Shown here in pieces: positions 7,213 through 14,230 of a DNA stretch of 17,705 nt; the stretch's first letter is position 1, and each line of letters begins with the position of its first letter. A program made the translations under genes and the position numbers. The notes below the pieces were generated by a model. The model was not told where the DNA came from, searched no databases, and saw only the letters and a list, made by a program, of their open reading frames with translations. This DNA comes from an uncultured Collinsella sp. (GTDB lineage: Bacteria; Actinomycetota; Coriobacteriia; Coriobacteriales; Coriobacteriaceae), in contig UQVD01000042.1 of NCBI GenBank assembly GCA_900544385.1, forward strand, positions 1 to 17,705. The letters run 5' to 3'.

Positions 7213-7557
7213 ATGGAGTACAAGACGACGGCAAAGTTGGTCATTCAAGCGTGCGACAAGGATCTGCCGGGCGTGTTTGGTCACGGCTGCGTCTTGCTGC
7301 TGCAAGGTATCGCCCGCGAGCACTCGCTCAACCGTGCCGCCAAGAGCATGGGCATGGCATATTCCAAGGCCTGGCGCATTGTGAACGAAGCCGAAGGCCA
7401 GCTGGGCTGCAAGCTCATCGAGCGCGACGGCGCCCGCGGATCCACGCTCACCCCAGCCGGCGAGCGAGCCATAGCAGTCTACGAGGAGCTGCAGGCCGAC
7501 ATCAACAACGTCATTGCCTCCAAAGCCAACGACCTCATCGCCAGCATCAAAGAGTAG
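7213..7557 (+). CDS. ModE-type winged-helix DNA-binding protein (HTH domain only)
   Basis: 114 residues from ATG 7213 (MEYKTTAKLVIQACDKD), with GGAG close upstream; a GTG at 7204 is the alternative start. The region GHGCVLLLQGIAREHSLNRA, then KSMGMAYSKAWRIVNEAEGQLGCKLIERD, then GSTLTPAGERAIAVYEEL matches the N-terminal LysR/ModE winged helix-turn-helix. The conserved MGMAYSKAW recognition helix and the LTPAGE wing are both present. No molybdate-binding TOBE domain follows, so this is a stand-alone DNA-binding domain with no visible ligand domain. It is divergent from guaB. Its last 11 bases overlap the 3' end of the convergent gene at 7547. The target is unknown; nearby palindromes in the guaB leader are candidates only by position. 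Confidence 0.85.
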   Translation: MEYKTTAKLVIQACDKDLPGVFGHGCVLLLQGIAREHSLNRAAKSMGMAYSKAWRIVNEAEGQLGCKLIERDGARGSTLTPAGERAIAVYEELQADINNVIASKANDLIASIKE

Positions 7558-8551
7558 CTAATTGGCGGAGGGCGTTATCTAGGGTGGCGGCTACCGTCAA
7601 GGGGTCGTCGGTGCCGGCGAAGAGACGGATGGTGCCCCCCTGCTTGCCGCGTGGGGCCGAAAGGCGCGTCGTTGCGCCGCCGGCAGGCGATGTGCGAAAC
7701 TCCCCCGGCAAAGCGTCGAACAGCTCTCCCGCGCTACGCTCGATAAGGTCAAATTCAACTGCCGGGCCAAAACCATGCTCGAGGATTCCCGTTGCAACCG
7801 CATGGTCAGGATGCGAGCTCAGTCCGGGATAGCGCACGTTGCGCACCATCTCGTTGGCGACCAGATACTCGGCCAGCGCACGGGCGCGGTCGAAGTGTGC
7901 CTGCATGCGGGTATTGAGCGAGTCCAGCCCGCGCTCCAGCACACCGGCCTCGTCAGCAGGCAAATTAAGCTTTGCCAAGCCGCAGTCCTCAAACAGGGCA
8001 TATGTGCACGCGGCGGCAGCATCCACACGATGGCGCTTAAGCTGCGAGCGCGCAACCGATACGGCAACCAACTTGCGTGAAGCATCACCGGCGCACACGC
8101 GGTCGAGCGCCTCGAGGGACAGCGCAGCACCCAGACGCAGCGGATCGCAGCCAAAAGCCGACGCCACGGTGTTGTCCACAACCAGCAACGCATGGGCCTC
8201 ACGCGCCGCCCGACCCAGCGCACGCAGATCGGGCACACACAGGCCAAAGCCGCCGATTGAGTTCACAAACCACCACAGGTGCGGCCCCTCGGCATCAAAC
8301 GAAGCATCAAAGTTCTCGGACGCGGCGACAAACGCTGCAACCGACGGCTCACCCACCATAGCCACGTCGCAGGCATCAAAGCCGCTCGCAAACGTATCGG
8401 CAAAGTCATCGGCAAACGCGACCAGGCGGTCACCGGGACGCACAATTCCCAGCTGCGACAGAGCAACCGGCACATGCGGGCCCGCAAGCAACCGCGCCTC
8501 ACGCGCGCCGGCCCTCAAAGCCCAAGTCTCTTCTAGCTGCTGCACATCCAC
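7547..8551 (-). CDS. Degenerate Cys/Met-metabolism PLP-fold protein (cystathionine gamma-synthase-like)
   Basis: About 334 residues from GTG 8551, chosen because AAGGGA (8561-8566) lies 9 nt upstream. An ATG at 8569 would sit in the terminator U tract without a ribosome-binding site. The fold follows the Cys/Met metabolism family. It has an N-terminal segment (PVALSQLGIVRPGDRLVAF), the Asp of the cofactor pocket in LLVVDNTVASAFGCDPLRLGA (DNT about 126-128), and a C-terminal TIRLFAGTDDPLTVAATLDNAL that matches the family's IRLSVGxEDP ending. The family's Ser-x-Thr-Lys-Tyr cofactor-lysine motif is not seen; the equivalent region reads SVARSQLKRHRVD (about 165-177), with Arg where Lys is expected. 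It may be non-catalytic or use another lysine. It is also shorter than the ~380-residue enzymes. The substrate is unknown. Confidence 0.8.
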   Translation of the reverse strand: MDVQQLEETWALRAGAREARLLAGPHVPVALSQLGIVRPGDRLVAFADDFADTFASGFDACDVAMVGEPSVAAFVAASENFDASFDAEGPHLWWFVNSIGGFGLCVPDLRALGRAAREAHALLVVDNTVASAFGCDPLRLGAALSLEALDRVCAGDASRKLVAVSVARSQLKRHRVDAAAACTYALFEDCGLAKLNLPADEAGVLERGLDSLNTRMQAHFDRARALAEYLVANEMVRNVRYPGLSSHPDHAVATGILEHGFGPAVEFDLIERSAGELFDALPGEFRTSPAGGATTRLSAPRGKQGGTIRLFAGTDDPLTVAATLDNALRQLATL

Positions 8552-8572
8552 ACGGCACCGTCCCTTCATAAA

Positions 8573-8609
8573 CAAAAACCCACGATGCGGGTGTTCCCCG
8601 CATCGTGGG
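8573..8609 (-). terminator. Intrinsic terminator of the scrA-scrB operon
   Basis: A perfect 13-bp stem CCCACGATGCGGG/CCCGCATCGTGGG (8579-8591 with 8597-8609) and 5-nt loop are followed on the minus strand by TTTTTGTTT. It lies 38 bp after the scrB stop. Its U tract nearly touches the next coding sequence, leaving no room for a separate promoter between them. Confidence 0.93.
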
Positions 8610-8647
8610 CAACGGCTGCAGTATAGCGCCGATAGACGACCAATCGC

Positions 8648-10186
8648 CTAGATATTGAGTACGTGGCAGGTCACGCTCGCACCCGGAGCGTCAACGGACG
8701 CGCCATAGGCCTCCGGATAGATGCGCGTCGAAAACACGAGCGCGCCATCATTCACAAACACCTCGACCGACGAGACATCGCCGACAATGCGCACGTTACG
8801 AACCTCGTCGACGGGCTCCCAGCGCACGGTACGACCGCAGCCGGCAGAAGCGCGACCTTCATCGGTAAATCGCATCTCAAAGCGCGCGGACAGTTCGCCC
8901 ACAGCGGGCATAAACGCCAGTTTCAGCTCGCCATCAACGGTTGCGGTGAACGCGCCATCGACACCGTCAACAACAACGTCAAAGCAGGTATCGCCGGCAA
9001 CCTCCAACGAGCCCTCCCCCACACGCACCGAGGCATAATGGCGCTCGATCTCGCGCGCCGGCTGCTGCAGCACTACGCCGCCGTCACCGGCTGTAAGCTC
9101 ACGCGGCACCGTCATGCAGTGCTGCCAGCCGCACGCCACAGTGGGATCGTTGCCATAGGTCGGCTCATCGGGCATGCCCATCCAGCCGATCAAAATGTGG
9201 CGACCGTCCTCGGACGTAAACTCCTGCGGCGCATAGAAGTCAAAACCGGCGTCCCACAGGCGGAACTCGCCCAGCTCATAGGCACCGTCACCACCCGTAA
9301 TGTCGCCCGATACAGGCATGTAGCCAGCGGCATACACATTGCCGCGGTCCCAACGACCGCCCTCAAGGCCCTGGGGCGAGAACGACAAAAATGCAGCGGT
9401 ATCGCCATTCGCATCGAGCTCAATATAACCTGGGCACTCCCACATAAAGCCGAAACGCTCGGGCGTAGACACACGGCTCTCGAGCTCCCAGTTCAGCATA
9501 TCCGCCGAACCATACACCAGGATCTCGCCCACATCGCGCCCGGCACCCTCGCCGTGCATCGCACAAAAACGGCTCTCGACATGAGGCCCGTCCACGCGAC
9601 GACGCGCGCCCAGCACCATGTGATAACGCCCGTCCGCGTCACGCCACACCTTGGGATCGCGCACATGGCAGGTCAAGTCCTCGGGATAATCATCGGACGC
9701 CAGCACCACGCGCTTTTGGCTGAACTCCCGACCGGCAAGGCCATCAACGCTCTCGACGTAAACAGTATCGGCACGACGGCCGGTATTGACGTAGTCGTAC
9801 GTCCCGTCCGCATCGGATAGCTTCACATTGCCTGTGTACAGCACGCGAATGCGACCGTCCTCGGCAAGCGCGGAGCCCGAATACACACCGTGGCAATCGA
9901 ACGGCTCGTCGGGCAGCAGCGGGGCGCCAACGTAGTCCCACGTCATAAGGTCGCGGCTCGTCGCATGACCCCACATCTTGACGCCACCCTCGACATCAAA
10001 GGGCGCATACTGAAAGTACGCGTGGAACATGCCGCCCGCCTGGTAAAGACCATTGGGGTCGTTGAGCCAGCCCGCCGGCGGCATAATATGGAAGAGCTGG
10101 CCATATGCGCCATGACCGCACTCAGAAGCGGCGGCGTCAACAGCGGCGACCAGCTTTGCAAGGTCGCGACCAAGGGCATTAGACAT
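8648..10186 (-). CDS. scrB: Glycoside hydrolase family 32, sucrose-6-phosphate hydrolase
   Basis: 512 residues. It is predicted to hydrolyse sucrose-6-phosphate, made by the adjacent PTS permease, to glucose-6-phosphate and fructose in the cytoplasm; no signal peptide is seen. GH32 hallmarks are in order. WLNDPNG at 40-46 carries the nucleophile Asp43. SGSA (about 103-106) follows. VRDPKVW (175-181) holds the transition-state-stabilising RDP. WECPGY (249-254) holds the acid/base Glu250. The five-bladed propeller is followed by a C-terminal beta-sandwich (VEVFVNDGALVFSTRIYP). It is downstream of scrA with a 107-nt gap that holds a hairpin, and a strong terminator follows. The substrate is inferred from scrA; other beta-fructosides are possible. 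Confidence 0.92.
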   Translation of the reverse strand: MSNALGRDLAKLVAAVDAAASECGHGAYGQLFHIMPPAGWLNDPNGLYQAGGMFHAYFQYAPFDVEGGVKMWGHATSRDLMTWDYVGAPLLPDEPFDCHGVYSGSALAEDGRIRVLYTGNVKLSDADGTYDYVNTGRRADTVYVESVDGLAGREFSQKRVVLASDDYPEDLTCHVRDPKVWRDADGRYHMVLGARRRVDGPHVESRFCAMHGEGAGRDVGEILVYGSADMLNWELESRVSTPERFGFMWECPGYIELDANGDTAAFLSFSPQGLEGGRWDRGNVYAAGYMPVSGDITGGDGAYELGEFRLWDAGFDFYAPQEFTSEDGRHILIGWMGMPDEPTYGNDPTVACGWQHCMTVPRELTAGDGGVVLQQPAREIERHYASVRVGEGSLEVAGDTCFDVVVDGVDGAFTATVDGELKLAFMPAVGELSARFEMRFTDEGRASAGCGRTVRWEPVDEVRNVRIVGDVSSVEVFVNDGALVFSTRIYPEAYGASVDAPGASVTCHVLNI

Positions 10187-10248
10187 ATCAAAGTCCTAAC
10201 GGATCGAAAGTTACAAGGCGCCAGAGATCGGCACCAGATACGGGAAAC

Positions 10249-10273
10249 GCCCGCGAGCATACAACCCGCGGGC
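10249..10273 (-). other. Intercistronic hairpin between scrA and scrB
   Basis: A 7-bp GC stem GCCCGCG/CGCGGGC with an 11-nt loop lies 20 nt past the scrA stop, followed by GTTTCCC rather than a U run. It may shield the scrA 3' end or cause partial termination. Confidence 0.4.
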
Positions 10274-10293
10274 ACCCCCTCAATCAAAAGCTC

Positions 10294-11694
10294 TTAGGCC
10301 TGCTCGGAAGCCTTGGGCTCGTCCTTGTACAGGACAAACGAAACGCCAAAGGAAACCAGCGCGGCGACCGCAAACATGATCGCGTACTGCACGGGCTGGG
10401 CCAGGCACAGCAGGATACCAAAGATGCCGGTAACGCCGGTGCCGGAAGCGGCAAGCGAGGTGAGCGCGCAAACCAGGGCACCGCAACCGCCGCCGATGCA
10501 GCCGGCGATGAAGGGCTTAAAGAAACGCAGGTTCACGCCGAAGATGGCAGGCTCGGTAATACCCATGAAGGCGGACAGAGCCGAAGGAAGCGCCAGGCCC
10601 TTGATCTTGGCATCGCGGGTCTTAAAAGCAACGGCGAGCGCGGCGCCGCCCTGGGCGATGTTTGCAGCGCTGGCGATGGGCAGCCAATAGGTCACGCCGT
10701 ACTGGGCGAGCTGGCCCAGGTCGATGGCGGTGTACATCTGGTGGATACCGGTAACGACCGTGGGGGCATAGAAGAGGCCGACGATAAAGGAACCGATGCC
10801 GAAAGGCAGGGTCAGCAGAGCCTGAATCAGACCGAGGATGGCGTTCTCGGCCCAAACAAAGATGGGACCAACGGCAACAAGCGTCACGAGCACGGTCACG
10901 AACACCGAGACGAGCGGGGTCACAAAGAGGTCGAACATCTCAGGAACGATCTTGTGCAGGCGCTTCTCGAGGAAGGCCAGAATGGCGCAGGCGATAACGA
11001 TGGGGATCACATGGCCCTGATAGCCGACCCACTCAAAGCTGTACACGCCGGGAATGACGGTGACCATGGTCTGAACGCCCTCGGAGGCAACCGTGTAGGC
11101 GCTCTGCAGCGAGGAGTTGACAAACGCACCGCCGACGACGGCACCCAGGTACGGGTTGGCGCCAAAGGCCTTAGCCGCGGAGTAGCCGATCAGGATCTGC
11201 AGAATGCCAAAGGACGTTCCCGAGACCAGGTCGGCGATCTTGTAGATAAAGTTATTGGTGTCGAGCCCGATAAAGCCGTTGGAGGCCATAAAGTTGAGGG
11301 CGCTCATAATGCCCAGCAGCAGGCCCGAAGCCACGATGGCGGGGATGATGGGGACAAAGACATCACCGAGCACCTTAATGGCGCGCATAAAGATGTTCTG
11401 CTGCTGAGCCGCGGCCTCCTTGACCTCGGCCTTGGTAGCAGCCTCGACGCCACTGAGCGCGATGAACTCCTCGTAGACCTTGTTGACGGTGCCGGTGCCA
11501 AAAATAATCTGGAGCTGGCCCTGGGCCTCAAAGACGCCCTTAGCGCCGTCGATATTCTCGAGAGCCTCCTTGTCAACCTTGGCGTTATCGGCAATCACCA
11601 GGCGCAGACGCGTGGCGCAGTGTGCGGCCGAAACAACGTTGCCGGCGCCACCGATGTTGTCGAGCACCTCTTGGGCTGATTTGCGGTAGTCCAT
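10294..11694 (-). CDS. scrA: PTS sucrose-type EIIBC permease
   Basis: 466 residues. It imports a sugar and phosphorylates it during transport, using phosphate from HPr via an EIIA. ATG 11694 (MDYRKSAQEVLDNIGGAGNV) follows GGAGGAAAGGGAAG; an upstream extension reads through operator DNA. The EIIB domain (about 1-90) holds the phospho-accepting Cys26 in AAHCATRLRL. A linker (about 85-105) leads to the EIIC membrane domain from about 105. Hydrophobic helices include VFVPIIPAIVASGLLLGIM, and the conserved loop is GITEPAIFGVNLRF. No EIIA domain is attached and none is encoded nearby, so EIIA must come in trans. Sucrose specificity is inferred from the GH32 partner; trehalose or beta-glucoside EIIBCs are close relatives. 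LacI-type operators lie upstream. Confidence 0.9.
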   Translation of the reverse strand: MDYRKSAQEVLDNIGGAGNVVSAAHCATRLRLVIADNAKVDKEALENIDGAKGVFEAQGQLQIIFGTGTVNKVYEEFIALSGVEAATKAEVKEAAAQQQNIFMRAIKVLGDVFVPIIPAIVASGLLLGIMSALNFMASNGFIGLDTNNFIYKIADLVSGTSFGILQILIGYSAAKAFGANPYLGAVVGGAFVNSSLQSAYTVASEGVQTMVTVIPGVYSFEWVGYQGHVIPIVIACAILAFLEKRLHKIVPEMFDLFVTPLVSVFVTVLVTLVAVGPIFVWAENAILGLIQALLTLPFGIGSFIVGLFYAPTVVTGIHQMYTAIDLGQLAQYGVTYWLPIASAANIAQGGAALAVAFKTRDAKIKGLALPSALSAFMGITEPAIFGVNLRFFKPFIAGCIGGGCGALVCALTSLAASGTGVTGIFGILLCLAQPVQYAIMFAVAALVSFGVSFVLYKDEPKASEQA

Positions 11695-11750
11695 GACTTC
11701 CCTTTCCTCCAACGGGCGCATCTGCACCCGGCCATCTTTGACACTTACAC

Positions 11751-11764
11751 TGTAATCGTTTTCA
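11751..11764. promoter_or_regulatory. LacI-family operator, scrA-proximal
   Basis: TGTAATCGTTTTCA (TGAAAACGATTACA on the minus strand) fits the TGAAA-nCG-TTnCA pattern of LacI/cre sites. It lies 57 bp upstream of the scrA start. It is nearly identical to the site at 11777-11790. Confidence 0.8.
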
Positions 11765-11776
11765 GTTTCATATGTC

Positions 11777-11790
11777 TGCAATCGTTTTCA
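11777..11790. promoter_or_regulatory. LacI-family operator, scrA-distal
   Basis: TGCAATCGTTTTCA differs from the scrA-proximal site by one base and has the same orientation, with a 26-bp centre-to-centre distance. A clear -10/-35 pair for scrA was not resolved between or around the two sites. Confidence 0.8.
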
Positions 11791-11877
11791 CAGTAGGGTG
11801 AACGGTAGGAAAAGCCGGCGAATGGTAGTTTTGAGACAAAAACTGGGGACTCAAAGGCAGGCAGGCATGCCCAAAGC

Positions 11878-12858
11878 CTAGACATTCATAAGTTGATGGC
11901 CGAGCTTGAGCGACTTTAGACCGCACTCCCCCTCCACGCCATCGAGCGTGTTGAGTAACATATTGGTCGCCTCGACGCCACTGGTCAGATACCCATAATG
12001 CACGGTGGGAATGCCACCCGTAAGCGCGCGCAAAAACGCGTTGTCGCCAAAACCGCTCACGCGGTGTATACCCTCGCCCATGCCGCGAACCTCATCGATG
12101 GCACGCAGCGCGCCCGCCGCCATGGTGTCGGTCGCGCAAGCGATAAACGAAACATCGGGAGCGACGGAAAGCAGCTCACGCGCTGCACCATAGCCCGAGT
12201 CGAGCGTAAAGGACCCCTGGCGAATCAGGCTCGGATCAAGCGCCACGCCCGCGGCGCGCAATCCAGCCTCAAAACCGCGACGGCGGTCATAACCGGCCGC
12301 GCGGTCCTCTTCGGTAACTCCAATATAGGCAATCTTGCCGTCCACGCGACCCGCAAGCGCATGGCCCAGTTCAAAGGCGGCCTCGTAATCGTCGTGATAG
12401 ACGCACGCCGCGCCCTCAACATTCTGGCCGATCAGCACGATCGGCACGCGGCACGACTCAATCGCCCGACGATGCTCGTCGGTGATCATGGTTGCCACCA
12501 GCACAATGCCGTCAACTGGGTGGTTTTGGAATAAATCGAGGTATTCAAGCTCGCGATCGGCCGCATTGTCGGTGTTGGCAAGCAGCATCTGGTAGCCACG
12601 GCGACCGAGCACCTGGCCAATGCCGGCGGTAATGCGGCTCACGGACTCCGAGTTAATCTTAGGCACGATGACGCCGATGAGCTTGGTGGAACCGGTGCGC
12701 AGCGCGCGAGCCTGGCTGGACCGCACGTATCCGGTCAGCTCAATCGCCCGCTTAATGCGCTCGGCCTTATCCGCCGAGATGTATCCACCGTTGAGGTAGC
12801 GCGAGACGGCTGCGCTCGAAACGCCGGCCAGCTCGGCCACATCCTTCATCTTTACCAC
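11878..12858 (-). CDS. scrR: LacI-family transcriptional repressor of the sucrose locus
   Basis: About 326 residues from GTG 12858, with GGGG 5 nt upstream; ATG 12849 is an equally classical start (MKDVAELAGVSSAAVSRYL). An ATG at 12891 is unlikely because an operator lies inside that stretch. The N-terminal LacI helix-turn-helix is MKDVAELAGVSSAAVSRYLN, followed by the hinge helix region (RSSQARALRTGSTKLIGVIVP). The periplasmic-binding-protein-like sensor domain contains NSESVSRITAGIGQVLGRRG, DGIVLVATM, and FIACATDTMAAGALRAI. The effector is unknown but is probably sucrose or fructose derived. The gene sits directly upstream of scrA, reads in the same direction, and three matching operators flank it, so it likely represses scrAB and itself. 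The symbol rests on context. Confidence 0.88.
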   Translation of the reverse strand: MVKMKDVAELAGVSSAAVSRYLNGGYISADKAERIKRAIELTGYVRSSQARALRTGSTKLIGVIVPKINSESVSRITAGIGQVLGRRGYQMLLANTDNAADRELEYLDLFQNHPVDGIVLVATMITDEHRRAIESCRVPIVLIGQNVEGAACVYHDDYEAAFELGHALAGRVDGKIAYIGVTEEDRAAGYDRRRGFEAGLRAAGVALDPSLIRQGSFTLDSGYGAARELLSVAPDVSFIACATDTMAAGALRAIDEVRGMGEGIHRVSGFGDNAFLRALTGGIPTVHYGYLTSGVEATNMLLNTLDGVEGECGLKSLKLGHQLMNV

Positions 12859-12873
12859 GAGTACCCCTGTCAT

Positions 12874-12887
12874 TGAAATCGCTTTCA
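12874..12887. promoter_or_regulatory. LacI-family operator at the scrR start (autoregulation)
   Basis: TGAAATCGCTTTCA is a near-perfect palindrome of the same class as the two scrA sites. It sits immediately downstream of a possible minus-strand -10 TATCAT (12889-12894), where it would cover the transcription start. Confidence 0.78.
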
Positions 12888-13001
12888 CCATGATACCCGT
12901 GTGAAGCTACATGCGTGTCGCAAGACAGGACGTCACGGTCAATTTAGCTGTCGTAGCACGGGCATCGCAGGGCTTCAGCCAGAAACGTCGAAATATAAGT
13001 T

Positions 13002-13027
13002 CCGAATCAGTCAAACTACCGATTCGG
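13002..13027 (-). terminator. Weak hairpin downstream of the TAC module
   Basis: CCGAATC (13002-13008) and GATTCGG (13021-13027) form a 7-bp stem with a 12-nt loop. The minus-strand sequence after it is A/T-rich (AACTTATATTT) but not a true U tract. Apart from this hairpin and the operator, the 220 bases between scrR and the SecB-like gene show no supported feature. Confidence 0.3.
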
Positions 13028-13079
13028 CACCCCGTTACATTTGCAAGCGGTGGCATGCAAAATCCAAATCGAGAACAGC

Positions 13080-13529
13080 TTACTCACTTAGGAAAGACGC
13101 ATCGCTGTCCGCTGCCAATTCCGAAGGAAGAATTGCCGGCAGCGTCAAAGCCCCCATGGGCGAAAGTCCAGTAACGATCATCAGATAGCTCTTAGCGTGA
13201 CCATACGCCATGGAAATCGCATTAGAGAGAAGATAACGGCGCGCTTCATCGTCTGAAATGTCGAACGGCAATTTTGTAGACACCGAAATAGCGACCGACA
13301 CATCAGCGCGCATTTTTTCCTTTGCATCGTCTCTATCAATCAGACTGCCACACACATACAGCTTTAAGTCTGCACGCTCGCCCGCCTTGTTCCTCAATAG
13401 ATGGACGTCCTGATAACTAACGTCAACTTTTAAATCCATATTCTGGGAGGGCTCATTCTCAATATGAAAAGTTGAGTCGACAACAAACAAATGAACAACC
13501 TGAATAGGCGCAATGAAATCCTTACTCAT
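13080..13529 (-). CDS. SecB-like chaperone of a toxin-antitoxin-chaperone module
   Basis: 149 residues. The pattern resembles SecB. The N-terminus IQVVHLFVVDSTFHIENEP matches the SecB start IQRIYxKDxSFExPN. Alternating beta strands follow (DLKVDVSYQDVHLL, ADLKLYVCGSLI, RADVSVAISVST). The ending RYLLSNAISMAYGHAKSYLMIVTGLSPMGALTLPAILP matches the SecB helix plus G-x-x-P-L-x-L-x-P-I/V-x-F region. The ATG overlaps the antitoxin stop by 4 bases (ATGA), with GGGAGG 9 nt upstream inside the antitoxin gene, so translation is coupled. Order and overlap match M. tuberculosis Rv1955-1957, where the SecB-like protein folds and protects the antitoxin. It is a little shorter than typical SecB. Dedicated antitoxin chaperone is inferred; a role in export is less likely. 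Confidence 0.8.
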   Translation of the reverse strand: MSKDFIAPIQVVHLFVVDSTFHIENEPSQNMDLKVDVSYQDVHLLRNKAGERADLKLYVCGSLIDRDDAKEKMRADVSVAISVSTKLPFDISDDEARRYLLSNAISMAYGHAKSYLMIVTGLSPMGALTLPAILPSELAADSDASFLSE

Positions 13530-13918
13530 GCAGCCAAACCTCCCGGAATCATCTCAAAGTCCAATCGTTTAGCCGAGCAGTCGCTGTTAAATGAAGACCA
13601 TTGTTCTCGGACAGAGTTATTAGACGAAGAAAACGGCGCCTCATTCGAATAACTGGAAATGACCTGTGGAATAATTTTGACACCCAGCGCAAGCTCAAAC
13701 TTTGCGATTGTTTTCAGCGTCATGTTGGGCTGAGAATTCAACAATTTCGAAAGCGACTGAAGACTCACGCCCATACGCTTTGCCAGCTCGCTTTTACTCA
13801 AGCCCGAGCGCTGCATCTCGCGATGAACAATAAACTCAATATCTAGTGCGTGCTCATAGGCACGGGTTTCGCTCGTTTCCGTTTCCGCGTAAAAGTCTGA
13901 TAAATCGACCTTAACCAT
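13526..13918 (-). CDS. higA: HigA-type XRE antitoxin with C-terminal chaperone-dependence tail
   Basis: 130 residues. ATG 13918 follows GGAG 8 nt upstream. A Cro/C1-type helix-turn-helix spans about residues 30-80 (SGLSKSELAKRMGVSLQSLSKLLNSQ). It is preceded by an acidic stretch (1-28) and followed by a ~50-residue low-complexity tail (81-130) rich in Ser/Asn, with scattered aromatics (W107, F110, F121). Antitoxins without a chaperone usually lack such a tail; in TAC antitoxins it is the chaperone addiction (ChAD) region bound by SecB. It likely neutralises the upstream HigB-type toxin and represses the operon through the palindrome at 14403-14418. A 39-nt gap separates it from the toxin. HigA family is firm; ChAD function is inference. 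Confidence 0.85.
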   Translation of the reverse strand: MVKVDLSDFYAETETSETRAYEHALDIEFIVHREMQRSGLSKSELAKRMGVSLQSLSKLLNSQPNMTLKTIAKFELALGVKIIPQVISSYSNEAPFSSSNNSVREQWSSFNSDCSAKRLDFEMIPGGLAA

Positions 13919-13957
13919 TACAAGTCTCCGTTTCGTAAGCGGGCAAAAAAGCCGACG

Positions 13958-14230
13958 CTATGACTCCAAAAGCTGCTTTGCTATCGGGGCCAACTTTTTT
14001 GCGCGTTTAATTTCTTTGGTAATATTTCCCGAGCCTTGATGGCCCTTAAACCAAAAAAGCAAAACAATCTTGTCCACGCCTTGGCAAATCGCGTAGACCA
14101 TTTCTCGATTAACCCCATCAAAACCCTTGAGTTCGTATAGCCCAATCTTAGGCTCGATACATCGAAGCTTTGACGTTCCAGTGACATCCTTTAGCCCGTA
14201 ATCATAGATTTTTGAAATCTGATTGATCAT
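13958..14230 (-). CDS. C-terminal HigB/RelE toxin fragment, possible reinitiation product
   Basis: 90 residues from ATG 14230, which follows directly on a TAG in the same frame (TAGATG). It carries the core of the HigB/Gp49 fold: a helix (INQISKIYDYGL), then the central strands with GLYELKG, a conserved Arg in NREMVYAIC, then KIVLLFWFKGHQGSGNITKEIKRAKKLA, equivalent to the family's ivLLhaFvKKt...EI.rA. It lacks the N-terminal strand and helix supplied by codons 1-44 of the longer frame. It has no ribosome-binding site of its own, so it would depend on termination-reinitiation or readthrough. Whether the fragment is folded or toxic cannot be told from sequence. Confidence 0.7.
   Translation of the reverse strand: MINQISKIYDYGLKDVTGTSKLRCIEPKIGLYELKGFDGVNREMVYAICQGVDKIVLLFWFKGHQGSGNITKEIKRAKKLAPIAKQLLES

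Noticed and set aside
12901..13188. Small plus-strand frames between scrR and the SecB-like gene
   Set aside because: No ribosome-binding site or family pattern, and they run into the SecB-like gene on the opposite strand.
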